64,000 bases of DNA from positions 21,660 to 85,659 of the forward strand of contig NZ_JTHN01000005.1 in NCBI RefSeq assembly GCF_001399685.1, written 5' to 3'. Source of the DNA: Paenibacillus sp. A3. Lineage in GTDB: Bacteria > Bacillota > Bacilli > Paenibacillales > NBRC-103111. Shown piece by piece: positions 47,401-51,632 of the stretch. The translations under genes and the position numbers were made by a program. How positions within the stretch are numbered: the stretch's first letter is position 1; each line of letters starts with the position of its first letter. The notes under the pieces were generated by a model. The model had not been told where the DNA came from. It was given only the letters and a program-made list of their open reading frames with translations, and ran no database searches.

Positions 47401-47818
47401 GTTGATCGATGCCGACAGACGGGACAGAACGATGAAAAAGCTATCCGACGAAGAGCTGGAACGGGGAGTCGATGACATGCTCCGAATCGTCGCCGAACGG
47501 GACGCGTCTTTTTTGGCAAACCGCGCAGATCGGGAGAAGGCAAGAGCTAAAATTTTGGCCTATGCCGCCTATAGCGTTCAACTGGTCAATGAGGGAGCGG
47601 TGGAGGCTAACCTGCACGCCTTCGTTGCGGAAATGAAAAACGCCAGAGCGGAGGATTGGAAGGAGGCCACGACAAGGCAGGTCGTGGACTACGAACTGGC
47701 TGGCGGTCACCTTGACATTTTTGAACCTGCCAATATTGAGCATAATGTTCATTTGATCCGGCTCGTCTTGCAGGCTATTGTTCGGGGCGAAACTCTCGCA
47801 GCGGACTCCGTACGCTAA
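26432..47818 (+). CDS. 7128-residue PKS-NRPS hybrid lipopeptide synthetase
   Basis: Domains in order, with residue numbers from ATG 26432 (GGAGGG upstream): fatty acyl-AMP ligase 1-560 (SSGSTGDPKG near 172); ACP Ser 614; ketosynthase with Cys 844, His 975, His 1015; ACP Ser 1335; Pro/Ala linker; PLP aminotransferase 1517-1970, Lys 1809; C1 HHLIADG 2135; A-domain stub 2430-2612; T1 Ser 2658; C2 His 2837; A2; T2 Ser 3712; C3 His 3894; A3; T3 Ser 4746; C4 His 4939; A4; T4 Ser 5807; epimerase His 5988; C5 with HQ at 6466-6467; T5 Ser 6843; thioesterase GYSLGG Ser 6966, His 7093. The starter half equals the iturin/mycosubtilin logic: fatty acid, malonyl extension, beta-amination. Read-out lining residues are DLKNFGTDVK (A2, unassigned), DASTIANICK (A3, aromatic, Phe/Tyr-like) and DMKDVGVVDK (A4, Glu/Gln-like, then epimerised). 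Three residues on a beta-amino acyl chain, released by the thioesterase, is the inferred product. Confidence 0.93.
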   Translation: MNQFLTLVDVLQDRSRLATRGITYISGDQQEEYESYGILFDRALCVLHELQSSGMKPGDELLMQIDDNRTFLNVFWGCLLGGIIPVPVTVGNNDEHKMKLFKIWGTLNRPYLMSDAKALDQLEKYAGENELQNSFEALKQTVLFTDKLDFSSQNRGIIYPAKPEQLAFIQFSSGSTGDPKGVMLTHENLVHNIRDCASGARMDESDSYLGWMPLTHDLGLIAFHLTCVIANANQYIMPTALFIRRPTLWLKKASEHRVTQICSPNFGYKFFLVQYKPETAADWDLSHIRIVYNGAEPISTEICDQFLDAMEKHGLRRSAMLCVYGMAEACVGVSHPPLGEMSLPVHLNRERLNIGEAVVPIEPSNNRCVTFVDVGYPLASCHIRICDDDDTVLADNVIGHIQISGKNVTSSYYNNPQATAKVKTADDWLKTGDLGFMRSGRLVITGRAKDIIFVNGQNIYPHDIERVAEEVDGVELGKVAVCGVHDAGARQDRIVVFVMHTKKVEDFVPVARRLRKHLNYRGGWDLHDIVPIRRIPKTTSGKVQRFKLSQEYEAGQYQPLSEQLAELLRKEKEARPVAIPQNEAERKLLDICRQILQTDAIGTDESYFDLGANSLQLTQMAEQLESQLGVNIAVTDFFSYPTIAKLAAYIAEGEQEASADREPETEDPRDRDIAIIGMDGKFPQADTLEQFWANLAEGKDCIGPFNEKRTKDAESYIAHLHTGDRDLQPVEGGYLDEIDTFDYSFFRLTPREASLMDPNQRLFLQTAWSAIEDAGYGGTSLSGKKVGVYVGFSKTSFEYERLLTEVAPEALPHFVIGNLPSIISSRIAYLLDLKGPAVTVDTACSSSLVAVHLACQAILGGDCEMALAGGVKTILLPHKAGIGMESSDGRARAFDDNSDGTGWGEGVGAVLLKPLRKAVEDGDNIVAVIKGSAINQDGSTVGISAPNASSQAEVIAQAWRNARVDPETITYIEAHGTGTKLGDPVEIDGLTKAFRKQTQRKQFCALGTVKTNIGHLYEAAGIAGLIKAVLSLRHRQIAPLVHFRQPNSKISFEESPVYPNTELADWQPDGIPRRCGISSFGFSGTNCHMVLEEYVPDDTAPVLPNPSDSGPMLLTLSARSETALRTMVGRYAELFERRPELDMRSVCFTANTGRSHLTHRIAVTDAGAAELRAKVIRLHSEGLAEEGVYRSGAGGTAESPSGETALLRIDTEEGVAQVALRYVQGAKIDWSSLYADRRYPRVSLPTYPFELKRCWIDVPAVRFERSDTMPASAAIADKAEERVKSMNDHSGTEAVSDLHRQSVRISLMQMIRNVSQLDMDELQPQTHFLELGLDSIVLTQVQHGIKNTFELDIPMNSFFESLTNLELLTDYIAQHTALTQPLAPQVREEGNKPAPVAQPSSQGSAPASASASGYWEAPLAAADRDLPLPANAASAGVERIMEQQLRLMSQQLDVLRLHPGPSPAVLREQAALPAPGVVSRPDNLVHADASREVAAASSVSAVRQPESAEAKPFTPFKTIDVKVRESLPFRQEKHLRDLIERYTARTRRTKEYTEKYRPVYANNRNVAGFRPVLKEMVYQIVAERAEGSKIWDLDGNEYIDLTMGFGVNLFGHNPDFIREKIEAGLQNGMCVGPMSNLAGQVAEGICKMTGVERIALFNTGTEAVMVALRLARAATGRAKVVLFAGSYHGTFDGVLALGSAGADQEHSVPLAPGILQHMVDDVVVLNYGTEEALSYLRAHAHDLAAVLVEPVQSRRPDFQPQAFLTEVRRITAQSGTAFIFDEVITGFRVHPGGAQAWFGIQADLVTYGKVIGGGLPIGIVGGKAMFMDGIDGGIWRFGDDSYPQQEQRRTFVAGTFCHHPLAMAAALAVLEKLEQSGGKLQAELNARTTALAAELNEYFVQDNVPMKVVHFGSLLRFVLKGDLELFFYHMLDQGVYIWEGRNCFLSTAHTESDIRRIIQAVKDSIRELRDGGFLPDVPPDGGGPGKRSLPAPESGDKGSDAVISLTPEQKQLWFASMSGRSEAQSLHETALLRLCGPLRIEAWSEAVNAVVRRHEALRTYMRGDGETQVVAPEMTIRIPLLDVSDCAADVQEQRQREWLDRNADAPFGMSAVEPLFRIGLLKKSGDEHVALFTFHHLIADGWSMGVFIQELERIYSALVRQESWALPDPVAFRDYAAWQRNKLDQPESREAAAYWAALSDRRLPVLELPSLTRGTSVPTSRGGRHTVMLDSRLAKELKAASIRLGSSLFVTLLSAFQLFLHRLTGLQQITVGIPTAGQAQMEAFSLIGNCVNLLPVASEVKPELTFAEYTQAVKSGMNEIEPFQPYSFAALAERGLGHLPAITAVFNMDRLPRLRFHGLDAELLPNPISYSKYELFLNAIEIGSELRLDFDYSADLFSAETIRTWARYYVHLLHSIAREQTFRISGLALLSAGEIAQKWAAWAALADAEGSYPCVLDAYHQPVPSGTMGELYIDRPTDGSSRNSRDSLLRTGEWVHCAEDGKLTPVGKTSRFVRLRGHQVNLQQLEEHVRRTFGLHACAFTVRSEADTDTAADLTAYIVADPSHPWEESELKQAMSAALPDYMQPRYVIKMAGLPLTPSGETDWPQLPEPGEGGGFAATSDVHGGDETEETLVRIWKEVLGAANVGRRDNFFQLGGDSLKATVILSRVNKEFHVHIPLGHLFELQTIDELAQYIRGGEKGAYAPIVPVERREAYPVSSSQKRMYVLHQQGDSTTYNISGQLKIEGKLDTARLIEALREVFGRHESLRTYFALEDGEIIQKISPDAVLNVEVTCISEEEADEARARFVRPFDLGLAPLFRAELLQFAVDRFTLLVDMHHAVADGFSMAVLLDELLQTYQGRQLAPRNVHYKDFAVWQQNRIAEGVFQQQEAYWLSELGGELPVLNMPIDYPRPQLQSFEGDTFSLKLDPELTASLYKLAQESGTTLYMVLLAAYNVLLANYSGQDDIIVGTPVSGRRHADTEDVIGMFVGTLAMRNRPRRELTFDEFLQDVKRQALLAFEHQDYPFDELMEKLELVRDLSRNPIFDTMFMLQNEAVHTLEAGGLTFESEELNPGVSKFDFSLSVTADKAGLSCTWEYATKLFTSETIRRMAEHYVRVLEGVVAGQGLRLSEIDMLTEAEKRQLERVSGETALPYPTVGTICERFERQAARTPERTALVFGGQTISYGELNRQANRLAHRLQTLGVGPDTPVGVCLDRSPELVAGLLAVLKAGGAYVPLDPALPPERLGYMTERAGVQALVTKLAWAEGLTVRPDMAVVCLDDGTAGLEAGPEHNPDSKTGAGHLMYVIYTSGSTGTPKGASVYRSGFENLLQWYTCEFGMTEEDRVLMISSPSFDLTQKNIFAPLVTGGQLVLLPSGPYDAAEVVALIERHGITLLNGTPSAFYPLLDITASAGYGPLATLRHVFLGGEPIAADRLTAWTASEASRAEVVNTYGPTECTDVTVYGRLTNMSSLIGKPVPIGRPVAGTRVYILNRELGLQPMGLPGELCIAGVQVGGGYVGDAELTADKFVANPYGDELAPVLYRTGDLARYLPDGTIEYLGRIDHQVKLRGYRIEPGEIEAALRECGGVKDAFVMTREDRPGDVRLVAYAVPEEEAASDSGFTALWRSELRRKLPDYMVPTAIVVMAVLPLSPNGKVDRKALPAPEVGLVTDAEYVAPRTPVEAKLSELWKEVLGLSAAVGVKDNFFDLGGHSLRATTLGAKIHQSLNVSLSLRQMFQHPTLELMAQAIERLQPSPYGDIPVAGQQDTYPLSSAQKRLYILSQLEGAATSYNMPGELLMEGELDAARLESAFRGLLRRHATLRTSFELAADGEPVQRIAETADFTLERIRVSGEGEAKAAMAGFIRPFDLGKAPLLRAALVEEAPQRHQLLFDMHHLISDGVSMNILLEELAQLYEGQELPALRLQYRDYAAWQQADSDSERLSKQEAYWLEQLGGELPILDMPTDYARPPARSFSGGTLSFAIDSRQMDGLKRLGSQAGATLFMVLLAAYTTLLSKYSGQEDIIVGTPIAGRPHADLQPMIGMFAGTMALRSCPAGEKTFLNYLQEVKELALRAYENQDYPFETLVEKLNVKRDMRRNPVFDTMFVLQNTETVAPGFTSLRVSPHESVHPIVKFDLTFTAAEEAGGIAFSIEYGDRLFKRETILRMAQHFIQLIEEMIQTPEAKLSFMNILTAQERTQILEAFNETALPYPEDMTIHGLFERQAALTPDRIAVVFEDRQLTYRELDERANRLARTLLAKGVEAEQLVAIMTERSLDMVTAVLGVMKAGGAYVPVDPEYPEERIRYMLGDSGARLLLTQSHLGDRTAFGGELLLLDDERSYSGDGSSPGVAVGPNQLSYVIYTSGTTGKPKGVMVEHQGVCNFKLFCEHTLQISERDRVVQFASFSFDAWCSELIMSLLTGAALYVPDASVIADYRLFEQYVRDHGITVATLPPTYAVYLNPEHMPELKTLITAGSASSGELVQQWKDHVRYFNNYGPTEDSICSTAWSYTDHAAMEKTVPIGRPIPNHQVFILSAHNALTPIGVAGELCVAGIGLARGYLNRPDLTADKFMPVPFAPERRMYRTGDLARWLPDGSIEYLGRIDHQVKIRGYRIELGEIEAQLLKVTAVQEAIVLARADETGQTYLCAYFTADGEQAAGALRSELARELPGYMVPSFFVQLEEMPLTPNGKIDRQALPAPESIVPTGAEYAAPRTAVEAKLAELWQEVLGVPSVGIRDNFFELGGHSLRAMRLAAHIQKEMHVNVPLQEVFAAPTIEQLAVVIAGLQQHTFAAIPVSPVQPHYPVSSAQKRLYVLQQFEGGETSYNMPGVILLEGALDRKRFEEAFRGLIRRHETLRTGFELVDGEPFQRVYPESEVKFAVDYAKSSGGESDTLERIRSFVRSFDLRQPPLLRVGLIRLHPDKPGVDQEAERHLLLFDMHHIVSDGVSMGILVNEFGRLYGGEALPPLRIQYKDYAAWQRAELSGQRTTRQEAYWLNVFQGELPVLDMPTDYARPAVRSFEGDTVTFTIGQAESERLRQIAAQTGSTLYMVLLTVYMTLLHKYTGQEDLVVGTPVAGRLHPDLEPMIGMFVNTLALRSYPSGAKTFLDYLQEIREHALKAYEHQDYPFEELVEKLNVRRDMSRSTLFDTMFSLENTEQSELSIEGLTVVPYPSGHDAVKFDLALHASQVGEELKCSLRYASSLYKRETIERMANHFVRLVEAIADSPQAQLADLEMITAAEIVQIHETFNATAEDRYPQNKTLYAAFEEQAARTKDRVAVVFEGEQLTYGELNERANRVARVLRAHGVTADQPVAMLVERSLEMIIGMLAVLKAGGAYVPIDPRYPADRIRFVLEDSGTDILLTQTRWAAKAGFAGQVLNLDDSALYAGPPENGLNLEPVSTANHLAYLIYTSGTTGKPKGVMIEQRSVVNLTFSLFEPIYAAHPEYRNMAQLAPYVFDMSVKPIYGALLFGLTLHIVPEETRLDGEKLLKFFRNHAIDVTDATPTFLSILVQSAPAFGGEMGVKHFVVGGEALTTKAVRSVWATFGEQVNLTNVYGPTECTVDSTIFEVEPERVAALDTVPIGRPMPNQTVWILDAQQRLLPVGVAGEIYIGGAGVARGYNRHPELTAEKFMPNPYAAGERMYKTGDLARWLPDGTIEYLGRIDHQVKIRGYRIELGEVEAQMRKTESVHEAVVIAREDEAGQKQLCAYVVADRELAIVELRKALSQTLPEYMIPSYFVQLPQLPLTPNGKVDRKALPAPKESMAAGTDYVAPRTAVEQALASVWQAVLGIGKVGVKDRFFALGGDSIKAIQVSAKLHQAGYKMEMRHLFAHPSIAELSAHVRPITRTADQGEAKGWVRLTPIQTWFFRQNDAAPHHYNQAIMLYREQGYDEAALRKTVRKLAEHHDALRTVFRRTEGGYAAWTRGIDEGELYRLEIMDFRTAAENAAQAIEAKANEIQSGIELDTGPLMKLGLFRCADGDHLLIVIHHLVVDGVSWRILLEDLASGYEQAVNGQTVRLPDKTDAFRTWAEKLAGYANSPAIEAERTYWQQLDQLECEPLPRDFAQAGQEQVYGLMRDSETVTVQWTREETELLLKRAHRAYNTDINDLLLTALGMAVYRWTGVERVWINVEGHGRESILPDIDITRTVGWFTSEYPVVLEMGTGGGLGASDTLAYRIKRVKDSLRQIPNKGIGYGLLNYLSETSENVRFAAKPEIRFNYLGQFDQDLTHNALQVSPYAYGAEISGQTARSYALYISGSIAGGELALTVGYSGKQYRRETMERLAGLLHTSLHDILAHCAAKERPELTPSDVVFKGLAVTERMRQIGEIESVYPLTPMQQGILYHRLLDPESEAYLGQTAFTVRGSLDIRAFKQSLDAVVQRHDALRTNFYSGWNGQPLQVVFRSKPADFVYEDVRRLGGSKQEAHIETIAKADKARGFGMSEEALLRVSILRTGDETYRFLWSFHQIVLDGRDMAWIIEEVFAAYSAYRKKTRPELGPVTPYGRYIEWLEGQDFAAASAYWSHYLAGYNHQAVLPRVEAQEQRAAGYEAERLTRSLGKRLTRELRDTAKRHQVTVNTLLQTAWGLLLQAYNGTDDVVFGTVVPVRPTPVPDIERMIGVCGNMIPVRIRSRGGTTVADVMRSIEEQAAASEKYAMYPLYEIQALSAPKRELINHLLVFETDSPPSVAVEPAVKAAGLEMTGFRTEGQTSYDLTIIMQMGDDMRIRCDYNAQIYEREAMERLQAHWLRIVEQLVVNPGVQVQELQLLSPAEQEQMQAGLGGTAANLPQGVNVHSLSTEGAANTLAEYVAPRTPIEAKLAELWQEVLGAPRIGVKDHFFEAGGHSIKAMQLTEKVNAAMGAELSLRAVIDASTIEEMAALLSSGLDLDDSDGPMKLNERGRMNVFCFPPSAGYGLVYAEMARMLEDQYVVYAFDFIEGWRDYEEMLNRYVDAIVSVQHEAPYVLLGYSLGGSLAHEVAKAMERRGHAVSDILLIDADRRDRTMKKLSDEELERGVDDMLRIVAERDASFLANRADREKARAKILAYAAYSVQLVNEGAVEANLHAFVAEMKNARAEDWKEATTRQVVDYELAGGHLDIFEPANIEHNVHLIRLVLQAIVRGETLAADSVR

Positions 47819-47824
47819 CGAAAA

Positions 47825-47871
47825 GCCCTCTTGTTTCAGCCTTTTTGGCAAAACAAGAGGGCGATTTTTTT
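47825..47871 (+). terminator. Terminator of the lipopeptide operon
   Basis: GCCCTCTTGTTT pairs perfectly with AAACAAGAGGGC (12 bp) around a 14-base loop, then GA and seven T, just after the synthetase stop. Confidence 0.88.
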
Positions 47872-47903
47872 ACGTGAAGAGTACAAGGCCTGCGTTAAGG
47901 ATG

Positions 47904-48761
47904 TTACTTTTTAAACGTAATGATCTGGACTAATGGTCTTGAATCGCCGGTCACGTTTTTTATTTTGTTCCCTTTAGAGTCTCTGCCTTCCATCTGGGAA
48001 GAACCGCTGCCATCCAGAAAAATTCCTTTATACTTACTCGTGCCGTTGTCTGTTTCCGTAATTTTAAAGCGATCTTGGATTGCGGCCCTGAAATTGCTTG
48101 CGGAAGTTGCATTATTCGTGACAATGAGGTATACGTCCTTTTCGTAGCCTACAATGGCTGACCTTTGGGCATCTCCGTTCGGATTCGGGAGTTTTTCTCC
48201 TTCGATTTTGGTTTTCCACTTCGAGTCACCCAGATTCATGGACACACCGCCCTGGGCCCACCACGGCTTGTTTTTGTTGGTGCCTGTGATTTCGGTGTAA
48301 AACTTCACCTTTTGCACGGAGAAGCTGTCTCCATTCCATACAAGCGTTCCCCGGGGGTCTGTGGAGCTCAGATTGCTTCGGCCGTCCGAGTATCCCGGCT
48401 TTTCGGAAGCGGGAATCAGCGGCACCCCGTTTTCGATCGCGATGGAAAATGTCTTATGCTCGCCGTTCATCGGGAAATATCCGCCGTTGATTCCTTCATA
48501 GCCGGAGCGTTCCAGATTTTTTTTGTTGGCAAGGCTTTTGAATGTAATGTTGTCGGCTCGCGTTTGCATGATATGAAGCGTAATGCCTTTGGCTTTATGG
48601 GTTGAGTACGAATACGATGCGCTTGCTGCGGCCTGCATCCCTTCACTTGCTGTTTCTGCCACTTCGGAGCTTCCATTTGCCATAACGGCTTGTCCCGTGA
48701 AAACGGCAGTCAACAGCATAGTGGCAAACGATAAAGAAAAACGGCGTTTTAATTTTTGCAT
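47904..48761 (-). CDS. Secreted phosphodiester glycosidase-like (NAGPA-type) protein
   Basis: This 285-residue protein has a Sec signal peptide (KLKRRFSLSFATMLLTAVFTG, cleavage near AVMANG). The body contains YEGINGGYFPMNGEHKTFSIAIENG, RGTLVWNGDSF, YLIVTNNATSASNFRA and KGIFLDGSGSSQM. The GINGGYF and LDGGGSS-type motifs are those of the NAGPA / phosphodiester glycosidase domain. It is probably an exported sugar-phosphodiester hydrolase acting on cell wall or polysaccharide. The ATG complementary to 48759-48761 follows AAGGGGATCG; longer frames upstream run antisense through the next gene. It is convergent with the synthetase and not part of that operon. Confidence 0.75.
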   Translation of the reverse strand: MQKLKRRFSLSFATMLLTAVFTGQAVMANGSSEVAETASEGMQAAASASYSYSTHKAKGITLHIMQTRADNITFKSLANKKNLERSGYEGINGGYFPMNGEHKTFSIAIENGVPLIPASEKPGYSDGRSNLSSTDPRGTLVWNGDSFSVQKVKFYTEITGTNKNKPWWAQGGVSMNLGDSKWKTKIEGEKLPNPNGDAQRSAIVGYEKDVYLIVTNNATSASNFRAAIQDRFKITETDNGTSKYKGIFLDGSGSSQMEGRDSKGNKIKNVTGDSRPLVQIITFKK

Positions 48762-48947
48762 ACAATACGATCCCCTTACGTTTTGGATTTGAAGTGCGGT
48801 GTTAAAAATACTATACAGCAGGAACGTGGATCTTGAAGGAATCCGAAGGATCTCGCAGAAAAACGGCACTCTCTTGCGCGAAAGTTGTCGAATGAAACTG
48901 GATCGTCTGGTACAATATGGATAATCCTGCGGTAAGGAGTGAGAGAG

Positions 48948-49115
48948 ATGCCTGACGAAACGAATGCCTTGCAAGTACGGATTGAGCCTTGGGCGGAAGC
49001 TGATTGCCGGAAGCTGGGCTTCCAGTTCGTCGCCGAATGCAGCTTCGAATACCCGCTGGGGAGTACCATGCGATGCAACGACTGGCGCTTGGACCTTGAC
49101 GCGAGTGTAGTGTAG
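48948..49115 (+). pseudogene. GNAT acetyltransferase with internal deletion
   Basis: The 55-codon frame starts at ATG 48948 after GGAGTGAGAGAG. It joins a plausible N-terminus (MPDETNALQVRIEPW) directly to a GNAT-type C-terminus (LGFQFVAECSFEYP, GSTMRCNDWRLDL). The acetyl-CoA binding centre is missing. About 100 residues seem to have been deleted in frame, so the product is inactive. Confidence 0.55.
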
Positions 49116-49140
49116 TTCTGAAAAGGGGTGAATTCCAAAA

Positions 49141-49611
49141 GTGGAAGCGTTGATTGAGGAATACGGCCGCGGATATGAGCTGCTACGGAAAGCCGTCGAA
49201 GGATTGACGGAAGAGGAGCTTCGTTTCATGCCGGCGCCGGACAAATGGAGCATTCATGAAATTCTCATTCATCTTGCCGATTCCGAGCTGGTCTCGACAC
49301 AAAGGCTGAAAAAAGTGTTGGCGGAGGACGAGCCGCTGCTCACGTCGTGGGAACAGGACGTATGGGCGAAAAGCCTCGGGTATGAGAGGCAGGACCGCGA
49401 GCAGTATCTGCTGCTGTTTCAAATGCTGCGTGCCCATATGCAGCCTGTGCTGGCCCATCTGACAGCCGAACAAGCCGAGCGGGTGGGGGTGTATGAAGAC
49501 GGGGCGAGGTTCACCTTTCGTCAAATGCTGGAATACCGCGTCAAACATGTCCGTATACACCTTGTGCAGATCGAGCGGGTGAAGGAGGCGTACCGGCAGA
49601 GCCGGGTATAA
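49141..49611 (+). CDS. DinB/YfiT-like protein
   Basis: This is a 156-residue four-helix protein of the DinB superfamily. Metal-ligand histidines are placed as usual: KWSIHEILIHLADSE in helix 2 and RVKHVRIHLVQIERV near the C-terminus. Members bind divalent metal, and some are bacillithiol-dependent transferases. The GTG at 49141 is preceded by AAAAGGGG at about 10 bases. It is followed by a hairpin. The reaction is not known. It differs from the DinB-like gene carried by the IS1595 element, which is longer. Confidence 0.8.
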   Translation: MEALIEEYGRGYELLRKAVEGLTEEELRFMPAPDKWSIHEILIHLADSELVSTQRLKKVLAEDEPLLTSWEQDVWAKSLGYERQDREQYLLLFQMLRAHMQPVLAHLTAEQAERVGVYEDGARFTFRQMLEYRVKHVRIHLVQIERVKEAYRQSRV

Positions 49612-49617
49612 GCTTTT

Positions 49618-49649
49618 TGAGGCCATCCCCAGCCGTTGGGATGGCCTCA
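49618..49649. terminator. Hairpin between convergent genes
   Basis: TGAGGCCATCCC / GGGATGGCCTCA inverted repeat between the DinB gene and the convergent small gene. No long T-run follows on either strand. Confidence 0.5.
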
Positions 49650-49670
49650 TGCTATCGTTTTTCCGCCAGA

Positions 49671-49979
49671 TTATCCTTCCAGCACATCCGCGTCCAATTC
49701 GCTAGCAATCTCCATCATCTTGGGGATAACCGCTTCATTGGAGCCGGATACGTAAATATCTCCCTGGTAATGACGGAAAGGGATCTTGCTATCGCCGAAG
49801 CTCCACATGAAAAAATCTCCCTCAATCGACATGGTGGTAGCCCCTGTCACCGTAAACACCGTGGTATAGGCAAAGTCGGGTTTGGTCGAAAAATACCGTT
49901 TGCACTCTTCCAAAGAGATGCCTTGCTCCGAAGTTCCATTTTCCTTAAATTCTCTTGTAATCCGGTAACGTTTGCTCAT
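49671..49979 (-). CDS. Hypothetical 102-residue protein
   Basis: This is a soluble mixed alpha-beta protein (MSKRYRITREFKENGTSEQG at the start, FRHYQGDIYVSGSNEAVIPK near the end). There is no signal peptide, membrane segment or Cys cluster. A GGGAGGAT precedes the ATG on the minus strand. I do not recognise the family. It lies 29 bases downstream of the phosphotransferase gene on the same strand and may be cotranscribed. Confidence 0.6.
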   Translation of the reverse strand: MSKRYRITREFKENGTSEQGISLEECKRYFSTKPDFAYTTVFTVTGATTMSIEGDFFMWSFGDSKIPFRHYQGDIYVSGSNEAVIPKMMEIASELDADVLEG

Positions 49980-50008
49980 GGAAATCCTCCCATTTCGTTC
50001 AATGTTAT

Positions 50009-50866
50009 TTACATTAACCTAAGCTTCCTATTCAAATACTCATTTCCGGTGATGATGTCATTGACTCGCTGGATCGTCGTCCCGGCTCTGGGGACATCGG
50101 CGGTTCTATGAAGCAGCAGCCATCGGAGGCAAGCAATCGCTTCAAACCTTGGCATTTCCTCGGCATCGAATTCACTGCCCGATAAGTAGGCATTCCGGAA
50201 TGCAGAGGCCAGCATTTCTCCATTGTAGATATGGATTAAGAAGCTCGACCAAGCCAAATCGTACCTGGCGTCCCCTAATTGCGCATTGGTCCAGTCGATA
50301 ATGGTGTACTTTCCTTGGTTGTCCAAAATGTTGCCCAAATTAAAGTCGCCGTGGATCAGCTTGTTTTGTTTCATCCCGGAGCTTGTAACCAACGGGAGCA
50401 GTTCGGCCCGGATGTCTTGATGCTCTTCAATTCCCGGATAGAAATAAGGAATGAAATCGTATGTTTTAAGGAGAGCAGGCTCCAGCTCCCGAACCGATAA
50501 TTGATGCAGTCCCAGCAACAAGTCGGCGAAATCTTTTGCGTGTCGGCTCGTCACTGTTGAAGGCGGGCTGCCATCGTAGCTCGTCAACAATACTTTATGT
50601 CGGGAAGGGGTGTATCCCCACCCATAGGACATGGAGACGGAAATACCTCTGTGGCGAAGTGCGGCCAGCAGGCTATGTTGAAAATGCACATCCGGATTCG
50701 AAGCTTTGTTCCATATTTTAAGCACAGCGCAGTCCGTACGGGAACAAAACTTCAACACGTTGGCTTCCAATCCGGCCGGTATGGGGTTAACGGCTAGTTC
50801 TTGGCCCAGCAATTCATCGACGAAGTTCGTTTTCTCGACCCAAATAACCTCGCTCAGGCGCTCCAC
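50009..50866 (-). CDS. Aminoglycoside phosphotransferase (APH)-family kinase
   Basis: This is a 285-residue small-molecule kinase. The Brenner-type motif HGDFNLGNILDN holds the catalytic Asp, and IIDWTNAQLGDARYDLAW is the metal-binding DFG equivalent. The N-lobe ATP site is degenerate, as in many APH relatives. It phosphorylates a hydroxyl on an unknown substrate, possibly an antibiotic, choline or sugar. It lies just downstream of a TetR gene on the same strand (21-base gap), so that regulator probably controls it too. Confidence 0.8.
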   Translation of the reverse strand: MERLSEVIWVEKTNFVDELLGQELAVNPIPAGLEANVLKFCSRTDCAVLKIWNKASNPDVHFQHSLLAALRHRGISVSMSYGWGYTPSRHKVLLTSYDGSPPSTVTSRHAKDFADLLLGLHQLSVRELEPALLKTYDFIPYFYPGIEEHQDIRAELLPLVTSSGMKQNKLIHGDFNLGNILDNQGKYTIIDWTNAQLGDARYDLAWSSFLIHIYNGEMLASAFRNAYLSGSEFDAEEMPRFEAIACLRWLLLHRTADVPRAGTTIQRVNDIITGNEYLNRKLRLM

Positions 50867-50887
50867 ATCTGACCTCCTTTTCTCACC

Positions 50888-51484
50888 CTAAACGCGATGT
50901 TCCGGGGATCTCCCGATGAAACCGAAATAAAAAAGCCGATTCAAGTCTTGAAGCATGGATTCACTGGCTTGCTGCATAAACCCGGGCCGCGCCAAAGCCT
51001 CTTTAAACAGTTGGATATATAACATTATTGCTTCCATTGAAATACTCGGGTCGATATAGCCTTCCTGTTTTCCTTGAGCAATCAATTTTTCGAAAAAAGG
51101 CAAGGTTTTGTTTTGATAAAACTGTTCCAAGTATTCGCGGATCGCCGGATCGCCGGCCGTTGCTCGAATGAGGTTCACATTCAATTGGTTGGCGATTTCG
51201 CTGCGGTCGCACAAGATCAGGTCCATTTTTTGCTGAAACGGCATCTCTGTCCCTAAAATGTCTTCGTACTTTTCCAGTGTCGTATCCATGTAATGAATGA
51301 ATGTCATTCGGATAAGCTCATCCCGGCTTCCAAAATAATTATAGATGGTAACCGGAGAGACATTTGCCTTTCTGGCGATATCGGCGATACTCAGCTTATC
51401 GAGCTCGTAAGTGAAAATTAAATCGAATGTCGTTTTGAGAATGAGTTCTTTCTTCTTTTCCGTACGAAGCCGGTACCCGTTCAT
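50888..51484 (-). CDS. TetR-family transcriptional regulator
   Basis: This is a 198-residue repressor. The N-terminal helix-turn-helix reads LSIADIARKANVSPVTIYNYFGSRDELI, the standard TetR pattern, followed by an all-helical ligand domain. I chose the ATG at 51484 with GAGGTGA upstream; the ORF extends five codons further without a site. It is divergent from the cytochrome P450 gene (about 150 bases apart), so it probably controls the P450 as well as the APH-like gene behind it. Confidence 0.85.
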   Translation of the reverse strand: MNGYRLRTEKKKELILKTTFDLIFTYELDKLSIADIARKANVSPVTIYNYFGSRDELIRMTFIHYMDTTLEKYEDILGTEMPFQQKMDLILCDRSEIANQLNVNLIRATAGDPAIREYLEQFYQNKTLPFFEKLIAQGKQEGYIDPSISMEAIMLYIQLFKEALARPGFMQQASESMLQDLNRLFYFGFIGRSPEHRV

Positions 51485-51632
51485 GTGTTCACCTCGCAAC
51501 TACTATACTAAATGATTTGTAGCGAATCAATTTGTAAAAGGGAAAAAAAGGTTGAGCCAAAGCATCCTTTTGCATATTATGAATAATATGAATTAAAATT
51601 ATTCAAAATATACAAAACATGAGGTGCTTAAG

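Noticed and set aside
34197..47818. CRISPR-like or tandem repeats from the repeated module motifs
   Set aside because: The repeats are homologous C, A and T domain motifs spaced by about 1000 codons, which is normal for a synthetase.
48762..49253. Upstream extension of the secreted NAGPA-like gene
   Set aside because: It would run antisense through the DinB gene start; the signal peptide at the ATG at 48761 with its own ribosome binding site marks the real start.
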